A stretch of DNA of 64,000 nt. Source: Proteles cristata cristata (lineage: Eukaryota > Chordata > Mammalia > Carnivora > Hyaenidae). The notes under the pieces are model-generated. The model saw only the letters and a program-made list of their open reading frames with translations. It ran no database searches and was not told where the DNA came from. Each line of letters opens with the position of its first letter. The first letter of the stretch is position 1. Below are positions 46,323-58,300 of this stretch, piece after piece. A program made the translations under genes and the position numbers. The stretch covers positions 2,232,001-2,296,000 of the forward strand of contig JAESUZ010001514.1 in NCBI GenBank assembly GCA_017311185.1. Direction: 5' to 3'.

Positions 46323-49300
46323 GTAGGACACGAAGACGGGGGGCGCTCACAGGGGCGGGGGCACACCTGAGGGAGGAGTGCGGAGGCCCGCCCCCATCCA
46401 GGCCCCGGGAGGGTCGGAGAGGGCGCCGGGACCGGTTCTGGGCACTGGGGGAGTCCGGACTGAGCTAGATTGTGAGGAGGGGCGGGGTCGCGGTCTGCCG
46501 GGGGTGGGGGGGTGAGGTGGGGTTGGGGGCAGGGTTGTCTACACTACCTTCCCCATCTGGGGGTCGGGATGTCGTGTGAAGGGTCTGAGGTTCATTGGGC
46601 CAGGTCCTTCGAACAGGTGTCTGCAACCCCAGGAGGCAAGGGGTGAGGCGGCTGGGGCCAGGCTCCCGCCCCTCCCCAGTCCCCCACCAGTTTCCTCCAG
46701 GGGCTGACTGGGGTTGGGGATGTAAGAATAGCGGAGGGCCAGCCTTGAGCTGCACTGATTTCAGGGATGGGGGGCGGGGAGCCGCCCTGGTCCTCATACG
46801 TGCGCTCTACACTGAAGCAGCCGCGGAGAGCCAGCAGGGGACGCTATCTTTCCAGCCCGTGCTTCTGCCCTGCGGGTGTCCGCCACCTGCTTCCTCCCCA
46901 CCAGCTCTGGCTTCCCTGCTAAGACCCCAGGCTGCCCCACGGCAGAGGCGGGGGGCGGGGAGGGGGTGGGGAGGAAAGGGGAGACCCAAGGGATATGGGG
47001 GTGGGGTGGAAGCTGGCACCACAGAGGCGGACAAACCTGTGTTCCTGGAGCCCAAGGCCCGCGTCCTCAGCCCCTCCCCGGCTCCCCCTGTGGAGTTGGA
47101 CCTCCCAGCCAAGTAGCCCGCGTTGGGTCAAGTTTTCTCCCTTTGGGCTTAAAAGAATCAGTCCTCGCCCAGGAGTCAGAACTCCTGGGCACTATTTCTG
47201 CAGATGCCACTTACCCTGTGACTTTGGGCAAGCCCATTGTCTAACCTGGACTATCATATGCTGATCCAGCTCCAGTGTTAAGGCACCAGAGCAGGTGCCA
47301 CTGTCCCTGAGTCGGGAGTGGGGGATGTGGTGACTCCCCAGGGGCTGGTAGGTGTAGCTGTGAGAGAGAGCTCACAGGGGCTGGTGTTATGGACCTCAAC
47401 ACCCCCCCCCCGCCCCAGTTCACGCTCTGCGCCCCTGCAGCTGGGTGGGAACCGCTGTGGTGAGTGGAGCTTTGCTATTCGCTGACATGAGTGACTTCCT
47501 GGGGCCATTGGTGGTCCCTTGGGTCTTCTTGGGGCCTGTCCCCCATTCTTTTCCATCTTCCTACTCTCTCCCCTTTCCCTTCCTCCCCTCTCTGTTGCCA
47601 CCAGACCACACAGTACGTAAATAGTAATATTCTGTAAAGCCTTATCTCATGTAATGCTCCAAAAATTCTGGGGCCTAGGCCTCACTCTCCCCACTTTATA
47701 GACAAGGGAGAAACAGACCTGGGGGAGAGGCACACAGCTAGCTGCTTTCCTAAAGACGGGTTCAGTAACCTCAGACCAACAGGGCACGGGCGGGGCCACC
47801 TGGCCTCTGTGTCCCCTCCCTTGGTCTCAAGGTGAATGGGGCAGGGGGTGAAGAATGTCAGGTCCCAGCAAAGCAACAGCAGTGTTCAGAGATGAGCACT
47901 CGGCTGAAAGTCAGGGGGTGTAGGTTCAGGTCGTACGCTGCCCTTGCTATTTGACCTTGGGCTCACCTGTTTCCTTCCCGAAACTCAATCTCTTCATCTG
48001 CACAAGGATGAAGTTAGACTCCACATTTCCATTGTCTCTTTCTCATCCTGAAGAAGGTCTGAGAGCCTTGGCTTGGGGCAGGCTAACCTCCTCCGGTCCC
48101 TGCCACCACTAGTGACCTACATCTGTTGGTCCTTAAAAGATGTGGTGCAGGTCTGGCAAACCCACGATTCTGTTTCTGCGTGACTGGGGATAGGCGGGGC
48201 GGGGGGATCGGGGGTGGGAGCTTCACACACAGGCGGAAGTGTGAAGCGGCTCATTAAGCTTCCAACCCTGCTCCATTGATTTAGTTGCCTGTCACCCAGC
48301 CATCCCCTAGGGCTGCCCCAGCCTCCTGGGATTCATCCATGGTGGGGTTGGGGGCTCCAGATTGGCTTATCTCTGGAGGACCCAATCCCCTGTCCCTGGA
48401 GCCGGAGCAGGCTTCCCCCTGATTGGGGGAGGTGGGGGACCGAAGAGCTGGCAGCATCCTGCTCCTAGAACTCTTGTCGCCATGGAAACAGAGAGCCGGG
48501 ACTGTGAGCAGAGAAAGGGCAGCAGCTTCTCAGGAGAGATCAGAGGAACCTCATTACTGGGCCCTCCTGCCAGCTGGCCTGAACAGGGTGTGGGGGGGGT
48601 GTCACACAGTGACTGGCCTGTCACACTACCCCATTTCAGGGGCCAGTGTTAACTAGCTGCTCCTCCGTCCCTCCTGGAGCTCACCTGGCAGGGGTGATTC
48701 CAGAAGGCCAGGGGTCCCAGCTGGGGAGGGACCTTGTGGAAAGGGGCATCGGAGGGGCAGGAGTGGACTTCAGATGGGTCTGGGGGCCTCTGCCACCCTC
48801 AGCCCAGCGTGTCTGAGATCACCGCAAGCCCAATTACTGCAGAAGTGGCTTTTTCACGCTTTTCATCATTATCGCCATCGCCAGTGATGATGTCCTTGTT
48901 ACCACGGCCCTTCTGGCCAATAGCCAGCCTCTGGCAGGATCGTTACTGTGGTCGCCACTGTCAATGAGAGTCACCGCAGTACTGTTACCCCCATTCTGTC
49001 ACCTGAACCCATTGCTCCGACCCTGTCACCGCAGCCAGACACCTCCAGTCCTGTGACACCTGCGCTCTCCCTTCACCATCCTTATCCCTGCAAAGCCTCC
49101 TCTGTCACCAACTAATTTATGTGTAGACACCTACCTGGCTGGTGCCAGGAAGGGGAATTTTAGGGGAAAAAAATAACTCATTACTGAGTCCCTGTGCTAC
49201 AATCTGATCTGGTCTTCAACCCCTGTAAATGTCTGGTGAAGCCTCCCTCACAGACCATTAGAGCCAGAAGACTAGTAGATAGACCTACATTTCTCTGAGT

Positions 49301-52300
49301 AAAACTTAGCACACTAGTTTCTTACAACCCTTTTCTTAAACAGAATTGCAGAATACTGTGTGTTCTAGTCCCTATTTGGAGAATCACAGTGGGTGATTGG
49401 TCCATTAAAGGTCCATTAAAGGATCTGACAAGTCCTGCAGTAAAGAAAACTTTTGCTTTGTGTTAACCCAGAGTTTCCCAAACTTCTTCTTCTTTTTTTT
49501 TTTAAGTTTACTTATTTATTTTGAAAGTGAGAGACCATGCACATGCCTGGAGAGTGTGGGGAGGGGGAGGGCAGAGAGAGAACCCGAAGCAGGCTCTGCG
49601 TTGTCAGCGATACCTGCATAGAGACCAACTCGGGGCTCAAACTCACAAACCGTGAGATCATGACCCGAGCCACAATCAAGGGTCTGATGCTTAGCCACCT
49701 GAGCCATCCAGGCCACCCCTCCCCAAACTTCTTTGACTCAAGATTCCTTTTTGCCACACTTAGCACCTATGAACACCCAAAGAGATGTGTTTTTGGAAAC
49801 ACTGATGTGTTCAATCCATCCCCTCTGTGTCTGGATGAGGGAACGGAGGCTCCGAAAACTCTTTCCTAAAGTCACACCATGAAGGGGCACAGACCTGGGA
49901 CTAGGATTGTAGTCTCCTGACTCCCAGCCCAGGGATATCACTGTTCTCCCACAACCATTGCTGAGCAGGAAGCAGGGCATTCTTTCTTCTCTCTCCAAAC
50001 CATGATGCTATTCTATAACCGGCCTTCTTCGCAGCTCCATCCTTCTCTGTGCTGGGTCTGAATTTCAGAGGCAAGCAGGAGGGGTGTGGCTGTCCCTTTC
50101 TTCTGACCCACTCCAGGAGACACTTGGGGAACTGCTCCCTGAATTTCAGATAGTTATCCTGGCATCTTTGGGCTCCCCTGCAGGCCCTTAGCTTAGCCTT
50201 ACTACCATCCGCAGGGCCAGCATTCTAAGCAGCTGGAGGAGGGCTCCATTCCCAGCCCCAGTCTGATGGGAGAATCCCCAGGGCACTTCCCTGCCCTCCT
50301 GGAAGTTCAGGAAGGGATCTTAGGGACCACTCTGTGTCCCTAAGGGTTTCTCTTCCCCTCTGTGCACGTATCTCTCCTGTAACGACAGGAAGATTATGAC
50401 ATTCTGAGATAGATCAGAACTCAGTAGCCTCTTTCTGCTCATGAACTAAAATTCACAGCCCTCCATAGGCCTCCCTGAGCCACCAGAGTATGAATTCAGT
50501 TCCTCCCTCAGCCCAAGTCCCCTTCTTTCTATGCTAAGGGCCCCCACTTCTTCCCCTGTCCTCCATGACTACTTCTGAACACCTTCCCATCTGGCCACCT
50601 GCCCCGTGAACGTGCTCCAAGCTGTCTGTGTCTTTCTTAAAATATGGTGCCCAGAATAGAGCAGCAAAAGGCCAGCACCCAGGGGCACCTGGGTGGCTGG
50701 GTCAGTTGAGCGTCTGGCTTCAGCTCAGGTCATGATCTCACAGTTTGTGGGTTCAAGCCCTGCATCGGGCTCTGTGCTGACAGCCAGCTCAGAGCTTGGA
50801 GCCTGTTTCAGATTCTGTGTTTCCCTTTATCTCTGGCCCTCCCCTGCTCATAATCTCTCTCTCTCAAAAATAAATAAAATTTCTAAAAAATTAAAAAAAA
50901 AAAGGCCAGCACACAGGGGCACTTGGGTGGCTGGGTTGGTTGAGCATCTGGCTTCAGCTCAGGTCATGATCTCACGGTTAGTGGGTTCGAGCTCTGCATC
51001 GGGCTCTGTGCTGACAGCTTGGAGCCTGGAGCCTGCTTCGGATTCGGTGTCCCTCTCTCTCTGCCCCTCTCCCACTTACACTCTCGTTCTTGCTTTCAAA
51101 AATAAATAAAAATTTTAAAACATTAAAAAAAAAAAGGCCAGCACCAACAGTTGAAGACATGGGCCCCCATGTTGGGAGGCTCTGGGCCTGAGACCTAGCC
51201 CTCTGCCAGCCAGCCCCCTAAAACCTTGCGTCTGTCCTGACACCTCCCTGAGCCTCGATGTTCCTCAGGATTGAAGTGGTGCTTCGACAAGTACTTACTT
51301 AGCTCATAGAATTATTTTGAGAATGAAATCAGGTGAAACGTTTAGTGCACCGAGCACGTAGTAAGAGCTCAATACAGGATAACCATCATTAAGATCATCA
51401 TCATCATTGTCATCAACATGGGACCATCCTTTGGTTTGACCTCTGTGTGAACCAAACTAAGATCCAGGCTGCCTTCTTAGTGCCTGCGCCACCCTTCTGG
51501 CCTCATCAGTTTGTGGTTCCCGGAGAAGCTCCTGCATGTGCCCATGTTCGCCCAGGTGAGGGCGGTTGGTTTTCCCAGCCAGGAGAGTATCTTTGCATTT
51601 AGCCCTGTTTGATGTTATATTCTTATTTTGGTTTGGGGCGGGACGTGTTCCAATTCCAGCCTGGCCTCACCTTTCTCCCTCACCCCGTGGGTCTCTCTTA
51701 CTGGCAGCCCATTACCCCAGACCTGCTGATGACCCCCAGTGACCAGGGTGATATAGACCTGGATGTGGACTTTGCCGCCGACCGGGGGAACTGGACGGGC
51801 AAACTGGACTTCCTGCTCTCCTGCATCGGCTACTGTGTGGGCCTGGGGAATGTGTGGCGCTTCCCCTACCGAGCCTACACCAACGGAGGAGGTAGGGGCC
51901 CAAGGGCCTGCTTGAGGGGCACAAGGCTTGGGATGGAGTGAGGTTTTGTTTTGTTTTTTTTTTAAATTTTTTAATGTTTTATTTATGAGACAACGTGAGC
52001 AGGGGAGGGTCAGAGAGAGAGGGAGTCACAGACTGAAACAGGCTGTTTCTGTGCTGAAACAGGCAGTCAGCACAGGGCCCAACGCGGGGCTCGAACCCGC
52101 CAACTGCGAGATCATGACCTAAGCGAAAGTCGGACGCTTAACCGACTAAGCCACCCAGACGCCCCTGGAGTGAGGTTTTAAGTGGTCTTGGCCACCATCT
52201 CGTACGTGACCTTGGGCAGAATTGAAAGCAGTGACACGGGGCTGGAAGAAGCTCCCTCCCTCCCTCTGTGCTGTCTTTTTTTCATCACCCATCCCCTCCT

Positions 52301-55300
52301 CTGTCTCTCTCATGCCCCGTGAGGATTCCCTCAGCTCTCCCCCAAAGCCTTGGCCCTTCCTGAGCTCTGAGAGATGGGCAGAGAGGCTGCCTCTGCTCCT
52401 GGTAGCAGCCTCTGTCTGCCTGTCAGCAATTGCTGTGCTTTCAGAGCTCTCCCATCCCCTCCTCTTCCCCACCCCCTCCAGCACCTCACTCATCAGGTGT
52501 CCTTCTCACTCTCAAATCTTCGGTGTGTCCTCCTCTCCTGGTCCCTTTCATTCAGACTGCAGACGTGAAGTCTCTCCCACCTTAAACACATCTTCTGTGT
52601 CCCTGCTTCGCCATCAAGTGACTCTTCTGCGTCTCATTAACAGTAGCTGGGGTTGAACACAGCATCTGCCAGGCCCCCGGCTTGGTGTTCTCTTATGGAA
52701 CCCTGATGACAGCCCTCCCGGGCAGGCACCGGTGTCCTGATCTGATGGCCAAGGCTTGGGGAGGCCAGGTTCCTTGTCAAGGGTCATCTGGTGGCCGACC
52801 CAACGTTCCACCCCCAGGACTGCCTTCTCCAGAGCCATTGTGCTCCCACCTGCCCTCGAAGCCTCTTCCTGTTTCTGTCAAACTCACTGAAGAAACACCT
52901 ATTGGCAGAGTGACAGAAATCCAAATAGGAGCAGAGGACGCAAGGAAACGATGAATTGCTGTGACCGAGAAGTGTAGGGCCGTAGCTGGCCTCTGATGCT
53001 GTAGCAGCTCCCTCATGGCCACATTTCTCTTGGCTCTCCCTTTCCCTGGTTCCCAGTTCTGTTTCTCTCTGGGTACCAACGTCATTTTCTTCTGGGACAG
53101 GCTCCCTCCTTGAGGTTGGGCTGGAGTAGCCACAGATATCTCTGGAATGACTTTATCCTCAGAACTGTTGTTCTCTCTGAGTGGGTCTATATAGGACTGC
53201 AGGGAAGGTCTCCAACTGGCTTGGGATACATACCCCATAGGGAGTGGGGCGGGGTGACTCTTGTGAGTGACAGCCCTTCCAGAGCCCTATCGTGGGGGGC
53301 AGTTCTGTAAAGGACATGGCTGCCAGTATGAGAAGCAAATGAGGAGGGATGCTGGGCACACAGGACCATGGTGGCGGCCACAAGCATCTGAGGGGGCGTG
53401 GCCAAGAGGATGCAGGAAGGTAGATTGGGGCCAGATTGGGCAGGTGTGCGTTCATGTCCTTACTGAGGAGTTTGCACTTCTCTCCGGCAGGGAAGTTCTC
53501 CTTTATTCGTTCATTCATTCAGTGTTTGCTCTGGGCCCAGCCCTGCTCTGGGCACTGGGGCTGCAGAGGTGAGTAAATCCCCACCAGCCCCCTTGGTCCT
53601 CTGTGAGCTGGCATAAAAGGACAGTCCCAGGACACCTGCCCCGTCACAGGGGTCTGTGGGCAGGGGCCATCAGGGGCGGGGCAGGCCTGGAGCTGGCCTT
53701 TAGGGAAGCTGACCGTCCTGACACCGTCCCCCACCCCCTCCTTCTCGCAGGCGCCTTCCTTGTGCCCTACTTCCTCATGCTGGCCATCTGTGGCATCCCC
53801 CTCTTCTTCCTCGAGCTCTCCCTGGGCCAGTTCTCCAGCCTGGGACCCCTGGCCGTCTGGAAGATCAGCCCCCTCTTCAAAGGTGAGGCCTCAGCGTCGC
53901 GGGAGGGGTCTGGACCTGGGAGAGGCAGGGAAGTTGTCCCCCTTCCCCCCCACCAAGCTCTAGGCAGAGGGGGGAGTGAAGCTCAGAGAGGGGATGGCTT
54001 CCAGAGGCCGCGCGGCAGCCTGGCCTGCAGGAGGCCTTGGCCTGAGGGCAGCCCCCACTCGCCTCCCCCTGCCCCCCAGGTGCCGGCGCGGCCATGCTGC
54101 TCATCGTAGGCTTGGTGGCCATCTATTACAACATGATCATCGCCTACGTCCTCTTCTACCTCTTCGCCTCCCTCACCAGCAACCTGCCCTGGGGGCACTG
54201 CGGCAACTGGTGGAACACGGACCTCTGCCTCGAGCACAGAGGCTCCAAGCATGGCAATGGAGCCCTGCCCCTCAACCTCACGGGCACCGTCAGCCCCAGC
54301 GAAGAGTACTGGAGGTGAGGCCGCCGCGGGCCCCCGGCTGCCGGGCGGCCGGCGGAAGGCTGGTCGCCGGTTCTAACCCCAGCTCTTCCGTGACCAGCTG
54401 CACACCTTACCCGCTATATCTGGCTTCTGATGTGGGTTTGGCCCTTGACGTGGGGGCGATGACAGTATTTCTGAGGGGCGTTATGAGGATTAGGGGAAAG
54501 AAGGGATGATCGTGCCGTCCAGCCTGTTGGATAATCTTGCTGAGTGAGTGCTGGCGGATCATCGTGACGCTGATGACCACGGTGCAGGAGCCCTGCTGGC
54601 CGCGGCCTTACCCCGTGTGGGTGGCGCGTGGCAGGGTGACCAGAGGACTCTCCGATCTTAATCCCGCACAGCCGCTATGTCCTCCACATCCAAGGCAGCC
54701 GCGGCATCGGCAGTCCCGGGGAGATCCGCTGGAGCCTCTGCCTCTGCCTGCTGCTGGCCTGGGTCATCGTGTTCCTCTGTATCCTCAAGGGCGTGAAGTC
54801 CTCCGGCAAGGTAAAGCCCTAGTGGCCCTAGGGGCCTGAGGCACTGGTAGGGGTGAGGGCTTCCTGGAGGAGGCAGGGCGTGGATTGAGCCTGAGAGGAT
54901 GAGTAGACTTAAACCGGGAAGAGGTTGGGGGCAGGGATGGGGGGGTGGGGGGGGAGGGTAGGGATTGGGGAGGGGGAGGAAGAAAGATGTGGAGGTAAGG
55001 ACAGATGGTGGCTAGAAACTTGCCAAGGATAGGACCGATCTGTTACTCAAGTTTGTCCTAACCGAGTGCTTGGCACTTTGAAGAGGCTCCACGTATGTTT
55101 GTCGAATGCTTGGAAGGTGGGTGTATGAGTCAGAGTTAACTGACCAGAACCCAGGGGTCATACTCAATAGGAAAGTCTGGAGGGTGTGCATCAGGTATGG
55201 CTGGGTCCAGGGGTTCAAAGGATGTTGTCAGGAATTTGGTTCTCTTGGTCTCTCAGGTACGCTTTCCTCCAATTGGCTTCCTTCTCAGGCTCCATTCTTT

Positions 55301-58300
55301 ATGGGGTTCCCCTTAGCAGCTTTTGCCTTCCATCTTACCTGCTTAGTGAAAGGTGGGACTTGCTCCGTTTTCAAAAGTCCTGGAACTGAGTCTCACTATG
55401 TAGGCTGGGTCACGTACCTGTCCCTGAATCAGCCCCTGTGGCCAGCAGGGTGGGGTGCTCTGCTGGGCAGGGCCTGAGCAGGCGGCCCCCTCTGGAGCTG
55501 GGAGCGGAGTCAGCCCCAGCAAGGGAAAGTCAGGGGTCTGGGGTCTGGAGGAGCCCAATGGATGTGAGGACGCCAAAGCCACGGATGCCCACCTGCCATT
55601 ATGAAGGGTGGGAAAGACCGTGAGGCTGTTATAGAAAGACCTGGAAACCTTCCGAGTGGTTTATGCAATTGTTTGTAAATTAGAACTTGTCCCTGCGCAA
55701 AATTCTGGGGGGTGTTGCCTGCGAAGAACAGAACCAAAAGAAAGACTAGAAAGGTGGGGTCAAGACCAATGAGAAAGAGGGAAAAAGTAATCAGGGTGCA
55801 AGTCGGGGCAGTGACGAGCTTGAGACCTGGTGGCATTTGCTGAGGAAGTGGCCGGAGGTCTGGGGACAGATGAAGGGGCGTTTGGGAATGGCCAGTGGCT
55901 GTTGACCAGACCGGGTGGGCTTGTCTGGGCTGGGGGCAGGGGGAGTGGATGCGTGGGCCCCCGTAAGGCAAGGCTTCGGGGCAAGGGTCAAGGGCATCCT
56001 GGACTGGGACGCTGCAGAGCTGGAGAGAGTGGGTGGGTCAGGGACGCCTTGGGAAGCGGCGACAGGACTTTGCGGAGGGATCTGTGTGCGGGGGGAGGGG
56101 CGCAGGAAAGGAGAGAGAGGCTTCATGGGTGATGGGCCTTCTCTTCTCGGCCTACCCAAAGGCTGGGGAGGAGAGTTAGGTGACGTGGGGATTTCGGGGA
56201 GAGGAGCAGGGTAGAAGGAAGGTCAGCCCTGCCCTCTCTCCCCACTTATTGTGCCTCAGGTGGTATATTTCACGGCCACATTCCCCTACCTCATCCTGCT
56301 TATGCTGCTGGTCCGAGGAGTCACCCTCCCAGGGGCCTGGAAGGGTGTCCAGTTCTATCTGACCCCTCAGTTCCACCATCTGTTGTCGTCCAAGGTGAGG
56401 CCCCTGGGGCTGGGGTGCGGATGGAGGGGTCAGGCCTGAGCCAGGGAGTAGAAGGAAGGAGCCCAGGGGTAGGAATCTTCCGTGTGGTGGGCCCCCACTG
56501 CCAGACCCTGGGCTCTGCTCTGTGCTCGACACTGTGTGTCTTTTTCATTTATTCTTCACCATCCTGCAAGGCAGAAGTTACTCAGGGGCTCGTAGCTGGC
56601 TCAGTCGGAGGAGCATGCGACTTTTGATCTTGGGGTCGTGAGTTTGAGCCCCACATTTGATATAGAGAGTACTAAAAAAATATATACCTTAAGGGGCACC
56701 TCGGTGGCTCAGTCGGTTAAGTGTCCGACTTTTGATCTTGGTTCAGGTGGTGATCTCGTGGTTCCTGAGTTCGAGCCCCTTGTTGGGCTCTGTGCTGACA
56801 GTACCTGCTGACAGTGTGGGGCCTGCTTGGAAGGATCTCTGTTTGCCCCTCCCCAACACGTGCGACCACATGCATATACTCTCTCTCTCAAAATAAAGAA
56901 ATAAAACGGAAGACATTATTCTCCCATTTTACAGATGAAGAAACTGAGACCCCAAAGAGTAATAAGCTTAAGGTCACAGAGAGTGGCAGAGCTGGAATTC
57001 CAACCCAGATCTGTCTGACTCCCAACCCCAAGGAGGGCAGTTATGATTATAGAAACAAAGGTACTGACGGATTTAACATTTCTCATTTAATGGATGCCCG
57101 CCTGACCGTGCCCTAGCACTTTGCACATATGTGGTCATTGATCCTCAGCACCACCCTGTAAGGGAGCTCCTCTCTCTATCCCCTCATTTCAGAGGAGGGA
57201 CCCGAGGCTCAGGGAGAAGACGTGGCGTGCCTCAGCCATACAGCTAGGAAGTGGGGGAGCTAGAATCAAACCCAGATGAAAGGGGCTCCACGGGCTTCTT
57301 GTCGATGTGAATCTACTGAGAATTTACCTAAGACACTACTGCCTTCAGAACTGGACCGAGCTTAGCGATCATCTAGATCCTGGATGGGGAAATGGAGGCC
57401 CAGAGAGGGAAAGGGACTTAGCCCAGTCCTTCAGTGTGAGTGCTGGAGCAGGGTCTGCTCCCGGCCCATGTCACGTGTGTGCCAGGCTCCTCACCATGCC
57501 ATCCCTGGGCCTGCTGACCCGCTCTCACACCGCCTCCTTCCTCCCCTTCCCTTGGCCCTCTGGATGCGGCGGGTGTGCGCCCTCTTCTCTTCCCTCTCCA
57601 TCTGCATCCTTTCTGCTGCAGGTGTGGATCGAAGCTGCTCTTCAGATCTTCTACTCCCTGGGCGTGGGCTTCGGGGGCCTCCTCACTTTCGCCTCCTACA
57701 ATACGTTTCACCAGAACATCTATAGGTCAGTGCCGCCTCGCAGACCCCGAGGCCCAAGCAGGGAGGAGAGTGGCTGGCCAGGGCGGGCCTCCCGGGGCGC
57801 GGGCAGGTACAGCTCACTGTGGCCTGGACTTCTGTGCCCGGACCTCTCCCGGCAGAGACACCTTCATCGTCACGCTGGGCAACGCCGTCACCAGCATCCT
57901 GGCCGGCTTCGCCATCTTCTCCGTGCTGGGCTACATGTCCCAGGAGCTGGGGGTGCCCGTGGACCAAGTGGCTAAAGCAGGTGGGCAGGCCGGCCAGCCC
58001 TGGTGGGGGAGGGGGTGTGGGGGCCCCGCGTGGAGTGGCAAGGCTGCGGATGGGCATGTCCGGCGTGCATATCTCTGCAGGTCTCTGGGTGCAGAGGGGG
58101 GTGAGTGTTAACCTGAGTCTAGAGATGAATGAATTTCTGTGTGAGATTGTCTTATGCATGGTCACATCTTAGTAACTCGCCTTGTTTGTCCAAGTGAGTC
58201 ATTTCCTGTGTCAAGATGTCTATGTGAGTGAAGTGAGGGTTCACATGAGGATGTGGATCAGTGTCTCGTGCCAGGGGACGTGTCTGAGTATGTGTGTTAG

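Larger units (their letters stand above)
46323..51707 (+). other. SLC6A7: SLC6A7 intron 1
   Basis: A 5.4-kb phase-0 intron. It starts inside the CpG island and carries a MIR at about 47.64-47.78 kb, an inverted SINE (49489-49721), two tandem forward SINEs with a triplicated flank (50682-51131) and a MIR at about 51.24-51.40 kb. The acceptor is ttactggcag. Confidence 0.85.
56395..57621 (+). other. SLC6A7: SLC6A7 intron 6
   Basis: A 1.23-kb phase-0 intron holding two adjacent forward SINEs of different type (56584-56692 and 56693-56907), then MIR fragments (about 56920-57050 and 57095-57290). The acceptor is ttctgctgcag. Confidence 0.85.

Noticed and set aside
50693..51109. 138-residue frame across the tandem SINEs
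   Set aside because: It is made of SINE sequence; similar frames appear at the other SINE copies.
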